64,000 nucleotides of DNA from Pseudomonas cichorii. Lineage in GTDB: Bacteria; Pseudomonadota; Gammaproteobacteria; Pseudomonadales; Pseudomonadaceae. The DNA lies in contig NZ_RBRE01000013.1 in the NCBI RefSeq assembly GCF_003700275.1, positions 99,796-163,795 on the forward strand. Reading direction: 5' to 3'. Under the pieces are notes generated by a model, which worked only from the letters and a program-made list of their open reading frames with translations, did no database searches and was not told the origin of the DNA. The position numbers and the translations under genes are program-made. Positions 19,756 to 28,544 of this stretch are shown here, piece by piece; positions within the stretch are counted from its first letter, which is position 1, and each line of letters opens with the position of its first letter.

Positions 19756-19775
19756 CAGATCCGACTGCGGATCTG
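19756..19775. other. Perfect palindrome in the rssB leader
   Basis: CAGATCCG and CGGATCTG are separated by four bases, giving a perfect 8-bp stem. It lies about 90 bases before the rssB start in a 265-bp gap. It could be an RNA hairpin or an operator; no T run follows. Confidence 0.5.
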
Positions 19776-19865
19776 TCGTTGCAGAGAGGCTAGAAGCGAA
19801 TCCAGTAAGCAGGTTCCGGCACGGCCGGGCCGCCTACACAACCTGACCTGGCGCCGTTTGCCCCC

Positions 19866-21050
19866 ATGCCAAAAACCAGTGCCACGCTGCTGATTATCGA
19901 TGACGACGACGTAGTGCGCGCGAGTCTCGCCGCCTATCTGGAAGATAGTGGCTTCAGCGTCCTGCAGGCGAATAATGGCCAGCAGGGAATACAGATATTC
20001 GAGACGCAAAAGCCGGATCTGGTCATTTGCGATCTGCGCATGCCCCAGATGGGCGGGCTGGAACTGATTCGTCAGGTGACCAGCCTTTCCTCTCAAACAC
20101 CGGTCATTGTCGTGTCCGGTGCGGGTGTCATGAGCGATGCCGTCGAGGCCCTGCGTCTTGGCGCTGCCGATTATCTGATCAAGCCGCTGGAAGATCTGGC
20201 CGTTCTCGAACATTCCGTGCACCGCGCACTGGATCGTGCGCGCCTGCTCCAGGAAAACCAGAATTATCGCGACAAGCTGGAAACGGCCAACCGCGAGCTG
20301 GAGGCGAGCCTTCATCTGTTGCAGGAAGACCAGGATGCCGGTCGTCAGGTGCAGATGAACATGCTGCCGATCAGCCCATGGTCGATCGACGAGTTCCAGT
20401 TCGCCCACCAGATCATCCCGTCACTGTATCTGTCCGGCGACTTTGTCGATTATTTCCGGGTCGACGAACGGCGTGTGGCGTTCTATCTGGCCGATGTCTC
20501 GGGCCATGGTGCGTCTTCGGCGTTCATTACCGTGCTGTTGAAGTTCATGACCACCCGCTTGCTGTTCGAGTCCAAGCGTGGCGGCACCTTGCCAGAGTTC
20601 AAACCGTCGGATGTACTGGCGCATATCAACCGTGGGCTGATCAGCTGCAAGCTGGGCAAGCATGTAACCATGGTTGGCGGCGTCATCGACGAAGACAAGG
20701 GCATCCTAACCTACGCGGTTGGCGGCCATCTGCCGCTTCCGGTACTGTTCACGGGCGGCGAAGCGCGCTATCTGCAAGGTCGCGGCCTGCCTGTCGGGTT
20801 GTTCAATGAAGCGACTTACCAGGACCATGAGCTGGAACTGCCCGAGTCCTTCAGTCTGACGATGTTGTCTGATGGCATACTGGATCTTCTGCCCGGTGAT
20901 ACACTCAAGGAAAAGGAAGCGGTCTTGCCGGAAATGGTCAAGACAGCTGGTGGCAGCCTGGAAGGACTGCAGGAGGTTTTTGAATTGGCTACGCTAGGGG
21001 AGATGCCGGATGATATCGCCTTGTTAGTGTTACGCAGGAATCTTGAATGA
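19866..21050 (+). CDS. rssB: Response regulator with PP2C-type phosphatase domain, RssB
   Basis: 394 residues. Receiver domain (acidic cluster IIDDDD at residues 10-15, phosphoacceptor Asp56, Lys in YLIKPL), a helical linker (about 125-165), then a PPM serine phosphatase domain with intact metal-binding motifs SGDFVDYF, LADVSGHGAS and MPDDIA. In Pseudomonas, RssB acts with RssC on stability or activity of sigma-S; it dephosphorylates the anti-sigma antagonist encoded by the next gene. The ATG has no strong ribosome-binding site. It overlaps rssC by 4 bases. Confidence 0.9.
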   Translation: MPKTSATLLIIDDDDVVRASLAAYLEDSGFSVLQANNGQQGIQIFETQKPDLVICDLRMPQMGGLELIRQVTSLSSQTPVIVVSGAGVMSDAVEALRLGAADYLIKPLEDLAVLEHSVHRALDRARLLQENQNYRDKLETANRELEASLHLLQEDQDAGRQVQMNMLPISPWSIDEFQFAHQIIPSLYLSGDFVDYFRVDERRVAFYLADVSGHGASSAFITVLLKFMTTRLLFESKRGGTLPEFKPSDVLAHINRGLISCKLGKHVTMVGGVIDEDKGILTYAVGGHLPLPVLFTGGEARYLQGRGLPVGLFNEATYQDHELELPESFSLTMLSDGILDLLPGDTLKEKEAVLPEMVKTAGGSLEGLQEVFELATLGEMPDDIALLVLRRNLE

Positions 21051-21532
21051 GTACCGGTAGAATCCAGTTCGCCGAGCAAGAAGGCACCTTCGTCCTGAAG
21101 TTTGTGGGCGAGGTACGTCTGACGTTGTGTTCGGCCTTGGATGCGACAATCGAGAGAATCTTCACCGCGCTGAATTTTTCGGCTGTGGTGATCGACTTGA
21201 CCGAAACCCGTAGCATCGACAGCACGACCCTCGGCCTTCTGGCCAAGCTGTCGATTCTGTCGCGTCAAAAGGTCGGCTTGCTGCCAACCCTGGTCACCAC
21301 CCATGAAGACATCACGCGCTTGTTGCAGTCGATGGGCTTCGATCAGGTGTTCAATATCGTTGATCGCCCGATTCCGCGCCCTGAGTGCCTGACCGATCTG
21401 CCGTCGCAGGACCAGTGCGAAGAAGTGGTCAAGGCCAAGGTGCTGGAAGCGCACAAGATCCTGATGGGCCTGAACGACTCCAACCGTGAAGCGTTCCATG
21501 ATCTGGTGAATGCCCTCGAAGGGCAGCGCTGA
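21047..21532 (+). CDS. rssC: STAS-domain anti-sigma factor antagonist, RssC
   Basis: 161 residues. An N-terminal STAS domain with the phosphorylation site in SIDSTTLG (Ser59), followed by a helical extension of about 60 residues. It is expected to be the substrate of RssB phosphatase, forming a partner-switch module. Translationally coupled to rssB through an ATGA overlap. Confidence 0.9.
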   Translation: MSTGRIQFAEQEGTFVLKFVGEVRLTLCSALDATIERIFTALNFSAVVIDLTETRSIDSTTLGLLAKLSILSRQKVGLLPTLVTTHEDITRLLQSMGFDQVFNIVDRPIPRPECLTDLPSQDQCEEVVKAKVLEAHKILMGLNDSNREAFHDLVNALEGQR

Positions 21533-21574
21533 CCGAGAATCCGTAGCTTGCCGCGCCAAACTGCGGGCAATGAA

Positions 21575-21605
21575 AAGGGCGACCCCCGCGAGGAGGTCGC
21601 CCTTT
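21575..21605. terminator. Bidirectional terminator between rssC and tal
   Basis: A 10-bp stem AAGGGCGACC / GGTCGCCCTT with a 10-base loop, flanked by A's on one side and T's on the other, between the convergent rssC and tal genes. Confidence 0.85.
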
Positions 21606-21612
21606 AGTGCAT

Positions 21613-22539
21613 TCAGGCCTTGGCGGCGAGCAATGCTTCGAGCTTTTCCTGGTCACGGGCAAACTGACGAATGCCTTCAGCCAGCTTTTCAGTAGCCATT
21701 GCATCTTCGTTGGAAGCCCAGCGGAACTGGGTCTCGGTCAGGCTCTGACGGGCTTCGCCCGCGTTGCCTGGAGTCAGCTTCTGTTGCAGGCTGCCATTGT
21801 CTTCTGCCAGTTGCTTGAGCAGATCCGGGCTGATGGTCAGACGATCGCAACCGGCCAGTTGTTCGATCTGGCTCAGATTACGGAAGCTGGCACCCATGAC
21901 CACGGTCTTGAAGTCATTGGCCTTGTAGTAGTTGTAGATCCGCGTCACGGACTGCACGCCCGGATCCTCTGCGCCTGTATATTCCTGGCCCGATGACTTC
22001 TTGTACCAGTCATAGATACGACCCACGAACGGCGAAATCAGAAACACTCCGGCCTCGGCGCAGGCCACAGCCTGAGCAAAGGAGAACAGCAGGGTCAGGT
22101 TGGTCTGGATACCGTCCTTCTCCAGCTTCTCGGCAGCCCTGATACCTTCCCAGGTGGAAGCCAGCTTGATCAGAATCCGGTCGCGGCCAATGCCGGCAGC
22201 ATCGTACAGATTGATCAGGCGCTCACCGCGTTCGATCATCGCATTGGTATCGAAGGAAAGCCGTGCATCCACCTCGGTGGAAACCCGTCCAGGCACCACA
22301 TCGAGAATCTTGCGGCCAATGGCAACGGCAAACTTGTCGGAAGCCAGGCCAATATCGCCCTTGCTGCCGCTGAAAGCCTCGGCCAGCAGCTCGGCATTGC
22401 TTTCGCTTGAAGCTGCCTTGAGCAGCAGGGAAGGGTTGGTGGTAGCGTCTACCGGCTTGAGGCGGGCAATGGCGTCGAAATCGCCTGTGTCAGCAACAAC
22501 GGTGGTGAATTGCTTGAGTTGATCCAGCTTGGAAGTCAT
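21613..22539 (-). CDS. tal: Transaldolase
   Basis: 308 residues, usual for the TalB class. It moves a dihydroxyacetone unit between sugar phosphates in the pentose phosphate pathway. [12 protein letters not shown] near residue 31 and the Schiff-base Lys in [13 protein letters not shown] near 130 are present, as is the C-terminal helix. The Met in [12 protein letters not shown] is chosen as start since that is the conserved family N-terminus; a longer frame adds 18 unrelated residues. Position matches PA2796. Confidence 0.95.
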   Translation of the reverse strand: MTSKLDQLKQFTTVVADTGDFDAIARLKPVDATTNPSLLLKAASSESNAELLAEAFSGSKGDIGLASDKFAVAIGRKILDVVPGRVSTEVDARLSFDTNAMIERGERLINLYDAAGIGRDRILIKLASTWEGIRAAEKLEKDGIQTNLTLLFSFAQAVACAEAGVFLISPFVGRIYDWYKKSSGQEYTGAEDPGVQSVTRIYNYYKANDFKTVVMGASFRNLSQIEQLAGCDRLTISPDLLKQLAEDNGSLQQKLTPGNAGEARQSLTETQFRWASNEDAMATEKLAEGIRQFARDQEKLEALLAAKA

Positions 22540-22780
22540 GAGCGTGCTCTGTCCTGTGCGGTTGGATGACATTACCCGAGCGTTGCCTGCCACTCAAGGT
22601 CGCAGACCATGATGTCTGCGCCTGATAGCATGTTTTCCTCATTCGCGGGCGATAGATGGCGCTCGGGGGTGTGGAAGCTTGATTCAGACTGGGTTTGAGC
22701 GTGGATTGGGCGGGTTGTTCCCTTGGGAGCGTCTGACTCCCGACCAGGAGAGCCAGCGAGGAGCGTACTGGACTAACAGT
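22540..22780. other. Non-coding gap upstream of tal
   Basis: This stretch holds the tal promoter region and no recognisable gene, repeat or RNA. It runs into a degraded toxin-antitoxin remnant. Confidence 0.4.
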
Positions 22781-22781
22781 T

Positions 22782-22988
22782 GTGCCATTTGGAAGTATTC
22801 ATGAGCGAGCTACTTTCCCCATCGTTTCCGAGTTCGAGACTCAGGAACAGGCCGACGTCTCATGGAAGCCTGTTCCCGGCACCAGAGAGCCGGTTGTTCA
22901 TCCAAACTACATTCTGGTTTATGGTATTGCAGCAGATCATATTGAAATTGTCAGCGTGCTACATTCGCGACAGATGTATCCGTGAAAT
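22782..22988 (+). pseudogene. Remnant of a type II toxin-antitoxin pair (antitoxin start fused to ParE-type toxin end)
   Basis: The frame holds IVSEFETQEQAD, which resembles the N-terminus of small antitoxins paired with RelE/ParE toxins (usual start MSELLSPIVSEFETxEQA), followed without a break by VPGTREPVVHPNYILVYGI and IEIVSVLHSRQMYP, which is the C-terminal half of a ParE-family toxin. The ATG at 22801 still encodes MSELLSP in another frame, so one base is also lost there. The simplest reading is a deletion that removed the end of the antitoxin gene and the start of the toxin gene. Identified from memory of family motifs. Confidence 0.7.
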
Positions 22989-23192
22989 ATCTGCCTTTCC
23001 TGATAAACTGCCCGCCATTCCTATTGACCCGCATCTGCGCCATTAAGCCCGTCGTGTTGTCCGTGCATGTGCGTGAGCCAATCGTGCCAATTTTGTTTGC
23101 TGAATTTTTGAAAATGGTCGCTTGATTTCAGCAAGCACTTTCAAAAAACCAGCAAAACCGGGTAAAAACCGCTGCATTAAAGATCAGTACAC

Positions 23193-24212
23193 ATGACCGT
23201 CGAAGCCTCGCAACACCCCGTAAACACTGGATCATCCCGCCCTGCACTGTCCCGCCGCTTCTCCGTTGCGCCGATGATGGACTGGACCGATCGCCATTGC
23301 CGTTTTTTCCTGCGAATCCTGTCGAAAAACGCTCTGCTGTACACCGAAATGGTCACCACTGGCGCGTTGATTCATGGTGATCGTGAGCGTTTTCTGCGTT
23401 ATGACGAAGCCGAGCATCCGCTGGCCTTGCAGCTTGGCGGGAGTAATCCTGCGGATCTGGCGACCTGTGCGCGCATGGCCGAAGAGGTCGGCTATGACGA
23501 GGTCAATCTGAATGTGGGCTGTCCGAGTGATCGGGTGCAGAACAATATGATTGGTGCCTGTCTGATGGCGCATCCCGAGCTGGTGGCCGATTGCGTCAAG
23601 GCCATGCAGGATGCGGTGGCGATTCCGGTGACGGTCAAGCACCGGATCGGCATCAATGGCCGCGACAGCTATGCCGAGCTGTGTGATTTCGTCGGCAAGG
23701 TTCATGAGGCCGGTTGCAACAGTTTTACCGCGCATGCCCGTATCGCGATCCTGGAAGGGCTTTCGCCCAAGGAAAACCGTGATATTCCGCCGCTGCGCTA
23801 TGACGTGGTTGCGCAGTTGAAGAAGGATTTCCCGCATCTGGAGATCATTCTCAACGGTGGGATCAAGACCCTTGAGCAGTGCCAGGAGCACTTGCAGACT
23901 TTCGATGGTGTGATGCTGGGCCGTGAGGCTTATCACAACCCTTATCTGCTGGCTGAGGTGGATCGCCAACTGTTTGCTGGTACTGAACCGGTCATCAGCC
24001 GTTCGCAGGCTCTGGAGGCGTTGCGACCTTACATCGCTGCGCATATCGAAAGTGGCGGCACCATGCATCATGTCACTCGGCATGTGCTGGGTATGGCCCA
24101 TGGTTTCCCTGGAGCGCGACGCTTTCGCCAGTTGCTGTCGGTGGACATCCACAAGGCAGAAAATCCTTTGGCACTGCTGGATCAGGCCGCAGAGTTTCTG
24201 GCGGGACACTAA
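23193..24212 (+). CDS. dusA: tRNA-dihydrouridine synthase A
   Basis: 339 residues. An FMN enzyme that reduces U20/U20a in the tRNA D-loop. SVAPMMDWTDRHCRFF near residue 26, the catalytic Cys in NVGCPSDRVQNNMIGACLM, VTVKHRIG, and ILNGGIKTLEQ with GVMLGREAYHNPYLL (FMN phosphate site) are typical of DusA. The N-terminal 20 residues are weakly conserved, so a slightly later start is conceivable. Gene order tal-dusA as in P. aeruginosa. Confidence 0.94.
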   Translation: MTVEASQHPVNTGSSRPALSRRFSVAPMMDWTDRHCRFFLRILSKNALLYTEMVTTGALIHGDRERFLRYDEAEHPLALQLGGSNPADLATCARMAEEVGYDEVNLNVGCPSDRVQNNMIGACLMAHPELVADCVKAMQDAVAIPVTVKHRIGINGRDSYAELCDFVGKVHEAGCNSFTAHARIAILEGLSPKENRDIPPLRYDVVAQLKKDFPHLEIILNGGIKTLEQCQEHLQTFDGVMLGREAYHNPYLLAEVDRQLFAGTEPVISRSQALEALRPYIAAHIESGGTMHHVTRHVLGMAHGFPGARRFRQLLSVDIHKAENPLALLDQAAEFLAGH

Positions 24213-24287
24213 GCCACTTCTCGATTGGCCGGGTGGCTGCTACAGAGTGATCTATGCTCTGTGTTCAGCCACCAGCGGCAATTCACC

Positions 24288-25874
24288 ATGTTGAATCGAC
24301 GAGACTTCCTGGAGTTTTCATCGATATCTGCGTTGTTTGTCGTATCAGGTATCACCCCCGTTGCCCAAGCCGAAGAGCGCCTGAAAATGGCGCCTGCAGA
24401 GGCTTTTTCCTTTGAGGATCTGGTCCAGCGCGCGCGAACAACGGCTTCGCAGCCCTATATCGTGCCTTCCGGTCCTCCGCCAGAGCTTCTGGACAAGCTG
24501 GATTACGAAGCCCTCGGCAAGATCCATTTCCAGCCTGAGCGTGCGCTGTTCGCCGCAGGGCCTGGGCAATTTCCCGTGACCTTTTTTCACTTGGGCAAGT
24601 TCTTTCGCCGCCCGGTGCGTTTCTATGTGGTCGAGCAGGGCAATGCGCGTGAGGTGCTCTACGACAAGGCCTATTTCGATATGCCCGCTGACAGCCCGGC
24701 CCAGCAGCTTGCGCAGGGCAGTGGTTTTGCCGGGTTTCGGCTGCAGGAAAGCCGGCATGCCGATCCGAACAAGCTGGACTGGCGCAATAATGACTGGGTC
24801 GCGTTTCTAGGTGCAGCGTACTTTCGGGCCATTGGCGAGCTTTATCAGTACGGTCTGTCGGCGCGAGCTGTTGCCCTGGATGTTGCCCAGGCGGACCGAC
24901 CCGAGGAGTTTCCCGATTTCACGCATATCTGGTTTGAAACGCCTACTGACGATCAAGCCGATTCAGTCATTCTTTATGCATTGCTGTATGGCCCGAGCCT
25001 GTGTGGTGCCTATCGGTTTGTGATCAAGCGTGGTCGGGGCGTGGTGATGGACGTCGAGGCTGCGCTGTTCATGCGGCGGGAGGTCGAGCGCTTCGGGATT
25101 GCGCCCCTGAGTTCGATGTACTGGTTCAGCGAGCAGGCCAGGAACGCGGCCGTCGACTGGCGCCCCGAGGTTCATGATTCCGATGGCCTGGCGATCTGGA
25201 CCGGTGCCGGAGAACATATCTGGCGACCGCTGAACAACCCGCCCAGAACCATGGCTTCGGCATTCAGCGACAATAACCCGCGAGGCTTCGGCCTGCTGCA
25301 GCGGGACCGTGAATTTGCCCATTATCTGGATGGTGTGCATTACCAGCGTCGGCCGAGCGTCTGGATCGAGCCGCTGGACGATTGGGGAGAGGGCGCGGTG
25401 CAACTGGTCGAAATCCCCACTGACGATGAAATCCATGACAACATCGTTGCCATGTGGGTGCCCAGGGCGCCTGCCGGTCCGGGTGTCGATTACCGTCTGC
25501 GCTATCGCCTGCACTGGTTGGCCGACGAGCCTTACCCCAGCGAAATGGCTCGCTGTGTGGCAACCCGTCTTGGCAATGGCGGCCAGCCAGGGCAACCGCG
25601 GCCGCAAGGCGTACGCAAGTTCGTGGTGGAGTTTCTCGGTGGCGAGCTGGACAAGCTGGCGCCTGGCAATAAGCCCGATGCTGTCCTCTGGGCTTCCCGG
25701 GGAGCATTTTCCTATGTCTTTACCGAGGCCGTGCCTGATGGAGTGGCGGGGCATTGGCGGGCTCACTTCGATCTGACAGTGGAAGGCCCGGAGCCGGTGG
25801 AAATGCGCTTGTACCTGCGTCTGGGTGAGCAGACGCTTTCGGAGACCTGGTTGTATCAATACCATCCGTTTTAA
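24288..25874 (+). CDS. opgD: Periplasmic glucan biosynthesis protein OpgD (MdoD)
   Basis: 528 residues. The N-terminus MLNRRDFLEFSSISALFVVSG...AQA is a twin-arginine signal peptide, as expected of OpgD. The mature part follows OpgG/OpgD proteins: SFEDLVQRARTTASQPY, DKLDYEALGKIHFQPE, FDIxHLGKFF-like FFHLGKFFRRPV, FLGAAYFRAIG, and the C-terminal sandwich domain. It shapes the backbone of osmoregulated periplasmic glucans. The start is the Met before the RR motif. Confidence 0.93.
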   Translation: MLNRRDFLEFSSISALFVVSGITPVAQAEERLKMAPAEAFSFEDLVQRARTTASQPYIVPSGPPPELLDKLDYEALGKIHFQPERALFAAGPGQFPVTFFHLGKFFRRPVRFYVVEQGNAREVLYDKAYFDMPADSPAQQLAQGSGFAGFRLQESRHADPNKLDWRNNDWVAFLGAAYFRAIGELYQYGLSARAVALDVAQADRPEEFPDFTHIWFETPTDDQADSVILYALLYGPSLCGAYRFVIKRGRGVVMDVEAALFMRREVERFGIAPLSSMYWFSEQARNAAVDWRPEVHDSDGLAIWTGAGEHIWRPLNNPPRTMASAFSDNNPRGFGLLQRDREFAHYLDGVHYQRRPSVWIEPLDDWGEGAVQLVEIPTDDEIHDNIVAMWVPRAPAGPGVDYRLRYRLHWLADEPYPSEMARCVATRLGNGGQPGQPRPQGVRKFVVEFLGGELDKLAPGNKPDAVLWASRGAFSYVFTEAVPDGVAGHWRAHFDLTVEGPEPVEMRLYLRLGEQTLSETWLYQYHPF

Positions 25875-25876
25875 GG

Positions 25877-27379
25877 TCAGCGCGGCCAGGGATACCGCTC
25901 GGGCTCGCCAATCTTCTTCATGAAGATATAAGCCTCGTTGTCACGTATGTGAATGCGGTAGAACCTGCGATCAACCACTGGCGCGCCAACTGCCGGATTC
26001 AGGGCAGGATCTTCAGTGCCAAACAGGCCGACCTGGGTGATACCTGCCCGTGGAAGCATTTGCGGCATGACCAGATAGTTGACGTTGAGAATGTACTTGA
26101 TGACAGGCATCAGCCTGAATGTTCCTTCGGCCGCTGGCAGCCAGTTCTCGAACTGGCTGCCGTTGAAATAAAACCGGGTGACCGGTTTCAGCAGGGGTTG
26201 GCTATCCAGATCATAAGCCAGGCTATAAAGCACCTGGGTACTGAGTTCCTTTTGCAGATCCAGTACCCGGCCATAGGCATAGGCGAGTGAGGTCATGGCT
26301 ATCACGGGAAATATGAGTATCAGGTTAAGCGGGCAGGGTCTTTCAAGGTTTACTGAGCTGGCCAGATAAAAGATCGCCACCAGCACACTGGAAAACCCCA
26401 TCAGGACTCTGGCCTGGCTATTGAAGTCCTGTAACAACAACGACAGGCCGGGAATCACCAGTAACAGCGCAAAGGGTAAAGCAAGACCGAGTAGTAACAA
26501 TCCGCCTTTTTGCAGGACATTGGTGCTGGTTGCCCATGAGCTGTAGACGATCTGAAAATAGCCCAGCGCGGCCAGAGCCAGCAGCGGAATGCCGAACAAC
26601 AGATTTTCCGGAGTGAAGAGAAACCCGGTTTTCTCGCCGAAAAAAAACAGGCGCTCAGTGATTTCCGGCAGCCAGTGGCTGTCCAGTGCCAGCAATTTAT
26701 TTCGACCGCTGGTCATGAACAGATAGGCGATACCCAGATACAGGATAAGCCCGGTTCCCAGTTGCAATGCCTGGGTCATCAGGAATTTTGCTGTTTCGCA
26801 AAGAGCAACTTTCTGCTTCAACTGCCGCACAAGTTCGATACAGGCAAGACCGAGAAATACGTTCAGGCTCATTTGATAAAGCGCCAGCGCAACAGCGATC
26901 AGCAGGGCGGGTACGAGAACTTTGGCTTTTGTCGCTGAAATCTTTTCATAAGTGATCGCCCGTACTACCGCAACCATGCTTAATACCATCGCCGGGCCGT
27001 CGTATTGATAGGACAGGTTTTGCAGAAAGAAGGGGTTGTAGAGCAGGGGAAGTGGCACCAGCGCATGCAGGGCTGAAGGTTTTATAAAGTAGTGTCTGGC
27101 CAGTTTTGCCATGGCGCAGGACATGAGTACCGTGGCAAACAACAAGGGCAGTGGAAAGATATCGGGCGCACCCCGGCTCAGCGTGCCAACGCTGTACAAA
27201 ACGTCAATCAGTGGTCGGCCTTGCTCATGCCAGCGGCCTTCTGCGTATTGTGAAATCCAGTTGTCGTCGATATAGCGAAAGTCAGCCAGCAACAAGGGCA
27301 ATATATACAAGAAACTGGCAACTAACATGAACGTCAGTAGTTGGCGGTCCGAAAGCGCTTTGCTCCAGAGATTCGCCAT
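25877..27379 (-). CDS. GtrII-type membrane glycosyltransferase
   Basis: 500 residues with 10-12 hydrophobic segments. Near the N-terminus, FRYIDDNWISQYAEGRWHEQGRPLID carries the acidic pair and the W-x-x-x-GR element of the Glucos_trans_II (GtrII) family, which transfers glucose from a lipid carrier to O-antigen or similar glycans in the periplasm. The C-terminal ~100 residues form a soluble tail. The gene looks more AT-rich than its neighbours, and no gtrA/gtrB partners are present, so it may be acquired. The start follows the conserved hydrophobic N-terminus; a 22-residue upstream extension is less likely. Confidence 0.75.
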   Translation of the reverse strand: MANLWSKALSDRQLLTFMLVASFLYILPLLLADFRYIDDNWISQYAEGRWHEQGRPLIDVLYSVGTLSRGAPDIFPLPLLFATVLMSCAMAKLARHYFIKPSALHALVPLPLLYNPFFLQNLSYQYDGPAMVLSMVAVVRAITYEKISATKAKVLVPALLIAVALALYQMSLNVFLGLACIELVRQLKQKVALCETAKFLMTQALQLGTGLILYLGIAYLFMTSGRNKLLALDSHWLPEITERLFFFGEKTGFLFTPENLLFGIPLLALAALGYFQIVYSSWATSTNVLQKGGLLLLGLALPFALLLVIPGLSLLLQDFNSQARVLMGFSSVLVAIFYLASSVNLERPCPLNLILIFPVIAMTSLAYAYGRVLDLQKELSTQVLYSLAYDLDSQPLLKPVTRFYFNGSQFENWLPAAEGTFRLMPVIKYILNVNYLVMPQMLPRAGITQVGLFGTEDPALNPAVGAPVVDRRFYRIHIRDNEAYIFMKKIGEPERYPWPR

Positions 27380-27537
27380 GCCGTGGGTGCTCCAGCATCG
27401 GCCCGTCACCTTTTGAAAAGCGAGGTGCAGGCAGTTTTTTGACACAACTTGCAGAAGACTTTAGAGGTTCACAGCGTTTCGTCAAGTCACCGTCTTATTA
27501 CGCCAGTCACACACTTTTAAAAATAATCGTGAACGGC

Positions 27538-27551
27538 TTGCTCTGGATCAA
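27538..27551. promoter_or_regulatory. Possible Anr/FNR box upstream of the usp gene
   Basis: TTGCT-N4-ATCAA differs from the Anr/FNR consensus TTGAT-N4-ATCAA at one position. It lies 77 bases before the start codon of the universal stress protein gene; several Pseudomonas usp genes are known to be Anr-dependent. Confidence 0.45.
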
Positions 27552-27627
27552 GCAAAGCCTGTTTTGCAGTGGTGGCCGATCCTGAACGGGACTATGTTGA
27601 ATACATACCCATTCAAGGAGAGATGTC

Positions 27628-28059
27628 ATGCATAAAGTTCTGATTCCTTTTGACGGATCGGCCCATTCAAAAAATGCGCTGGACTATGTCATCGGCTTGT
27701 CAGGCCACCTTGCACGTCCACTGCAAGTGCATTTGCTCAATGTGCAGGCCAGTCCGGTCGTCTATAGCGACTATCTGGCCCCTGATATGATCGACGGCGT
27801 CAAGGCCGGGCTTTATAACGAAGCCAACCGGGTTCTTGAAGAGGCGGTGGTGTTGCTGAAGAGAGCGGATATTGCCCATCAGACTCATGTGGATCTTGGC
27901 AATGTGGCCGAGCAGGTACAGTCGGCGGTCAAGCAACTGGGTTGCGACACTGTGGTGATGGGGACTCGCGGGCTGGGCAGCTTTGGCGGCTTCCTGCTGG
28001 GCTCGGTCGCCAACCGGGTGATTCATGAAGTGTCGGTGCCGGTCATTCTGATCAAGTAA
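27628..28059 (+). CDS. Universal stress protein, UspA family
   Basis: 143 residues, a single Usp domain. Begins KVLIPFDGSAHSKNALDYV and ends with the ATP-binding signature GTRGLGSFGGFLLGSVANRVIHEVSVPVILIK (G-x2-G-x9-G-S), so it should bind ATP. Strong ribosome-binding site AAGGAGAG. Monocistronic, convergent with the signalling operon. Confidence 0.92.
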   Translation: MHKVLIPFDGSAHSKNALDYVIGLSGHLARPLQVHLLNVQASPVVYSDYLAPDMIDGVKAGLYNEANRVLEEAVVLLKRADIAHQTHVDLGNVAEQVQSAVKQLGCDTVVMGTRGLGSFGGFLLGSVANRVIHEVSVPVILIK

Positions 28060-28079
28060 TGCCCGACACCTGTTGAAGC

Positions 28080-28544
28080 TCAAGGCTGCGCCGGGGTTCG
28101 ATACTGGCGCAGCAATTCAATGTTCTGCGGCGGCAGTAGCTGGCGCAAGGTCTTGTACAGCGCACGGGTTTCCAGCAGGTTCCAGATGCGCAGCATGGTT
28201 TCCAGGGCATCCAGCGGCTTGCTGATGAAGTCCCTCGCTCCAAGCGCCAGAGCGCGCAGGCGGGTGTCGCGTGTCGCGTCGGCGGTCAACACCATGATCG
28301 GCAGATAATCATTGCTCGGAATGCGCCGGTTCAGTTGCTCCAGCACGGCAAAGCCGTCGAACTCGGGCATATGCAGATCGAGAATCACCAGATCCGGCTC
28401 GAAGCTGTTGAACAGGTCCAGGGTTCGCAGCGGCTCGGTGCTGCTCAAGACGTTGGTCAGGCCCTCCCGGGCGAGCAATTGCTCCATCAACTCCAGGTTG
28501 GGGCGCTGGTCATCGATAATCAGGATGCGGAAATCGCCGCTCAT
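28080..28544 (-). CDS. Stand-alone receiver-domain response regulator
   Basis: 154 residues: one receiver domain (IIDDQ at residues 9-13, phosphoacceptor Asp in LVILDLHMPEFDG near residue 56, Lys in FISKPLD) and a short helical tail of about 30 residues with no output domain. It overlaps the hybrid kinase gene by 4 bases and is presumably phosphorylated by it. The output partner is not visible. Confidence 0.88.
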   Translation of the reverse strand: MSGDFRILIIDDQRPNLELMEQLLAREGLTNVLSSTEPLRTLDLFNSFEPDLVILDLHMPEFDGFAVLEQLNRRIPSNDYLPIMVLTADATRDTRLRALALGARDFISKPLDALETMLRIWNLLETRALYKTLRQLLPPQNIELLRQYRTPAQP

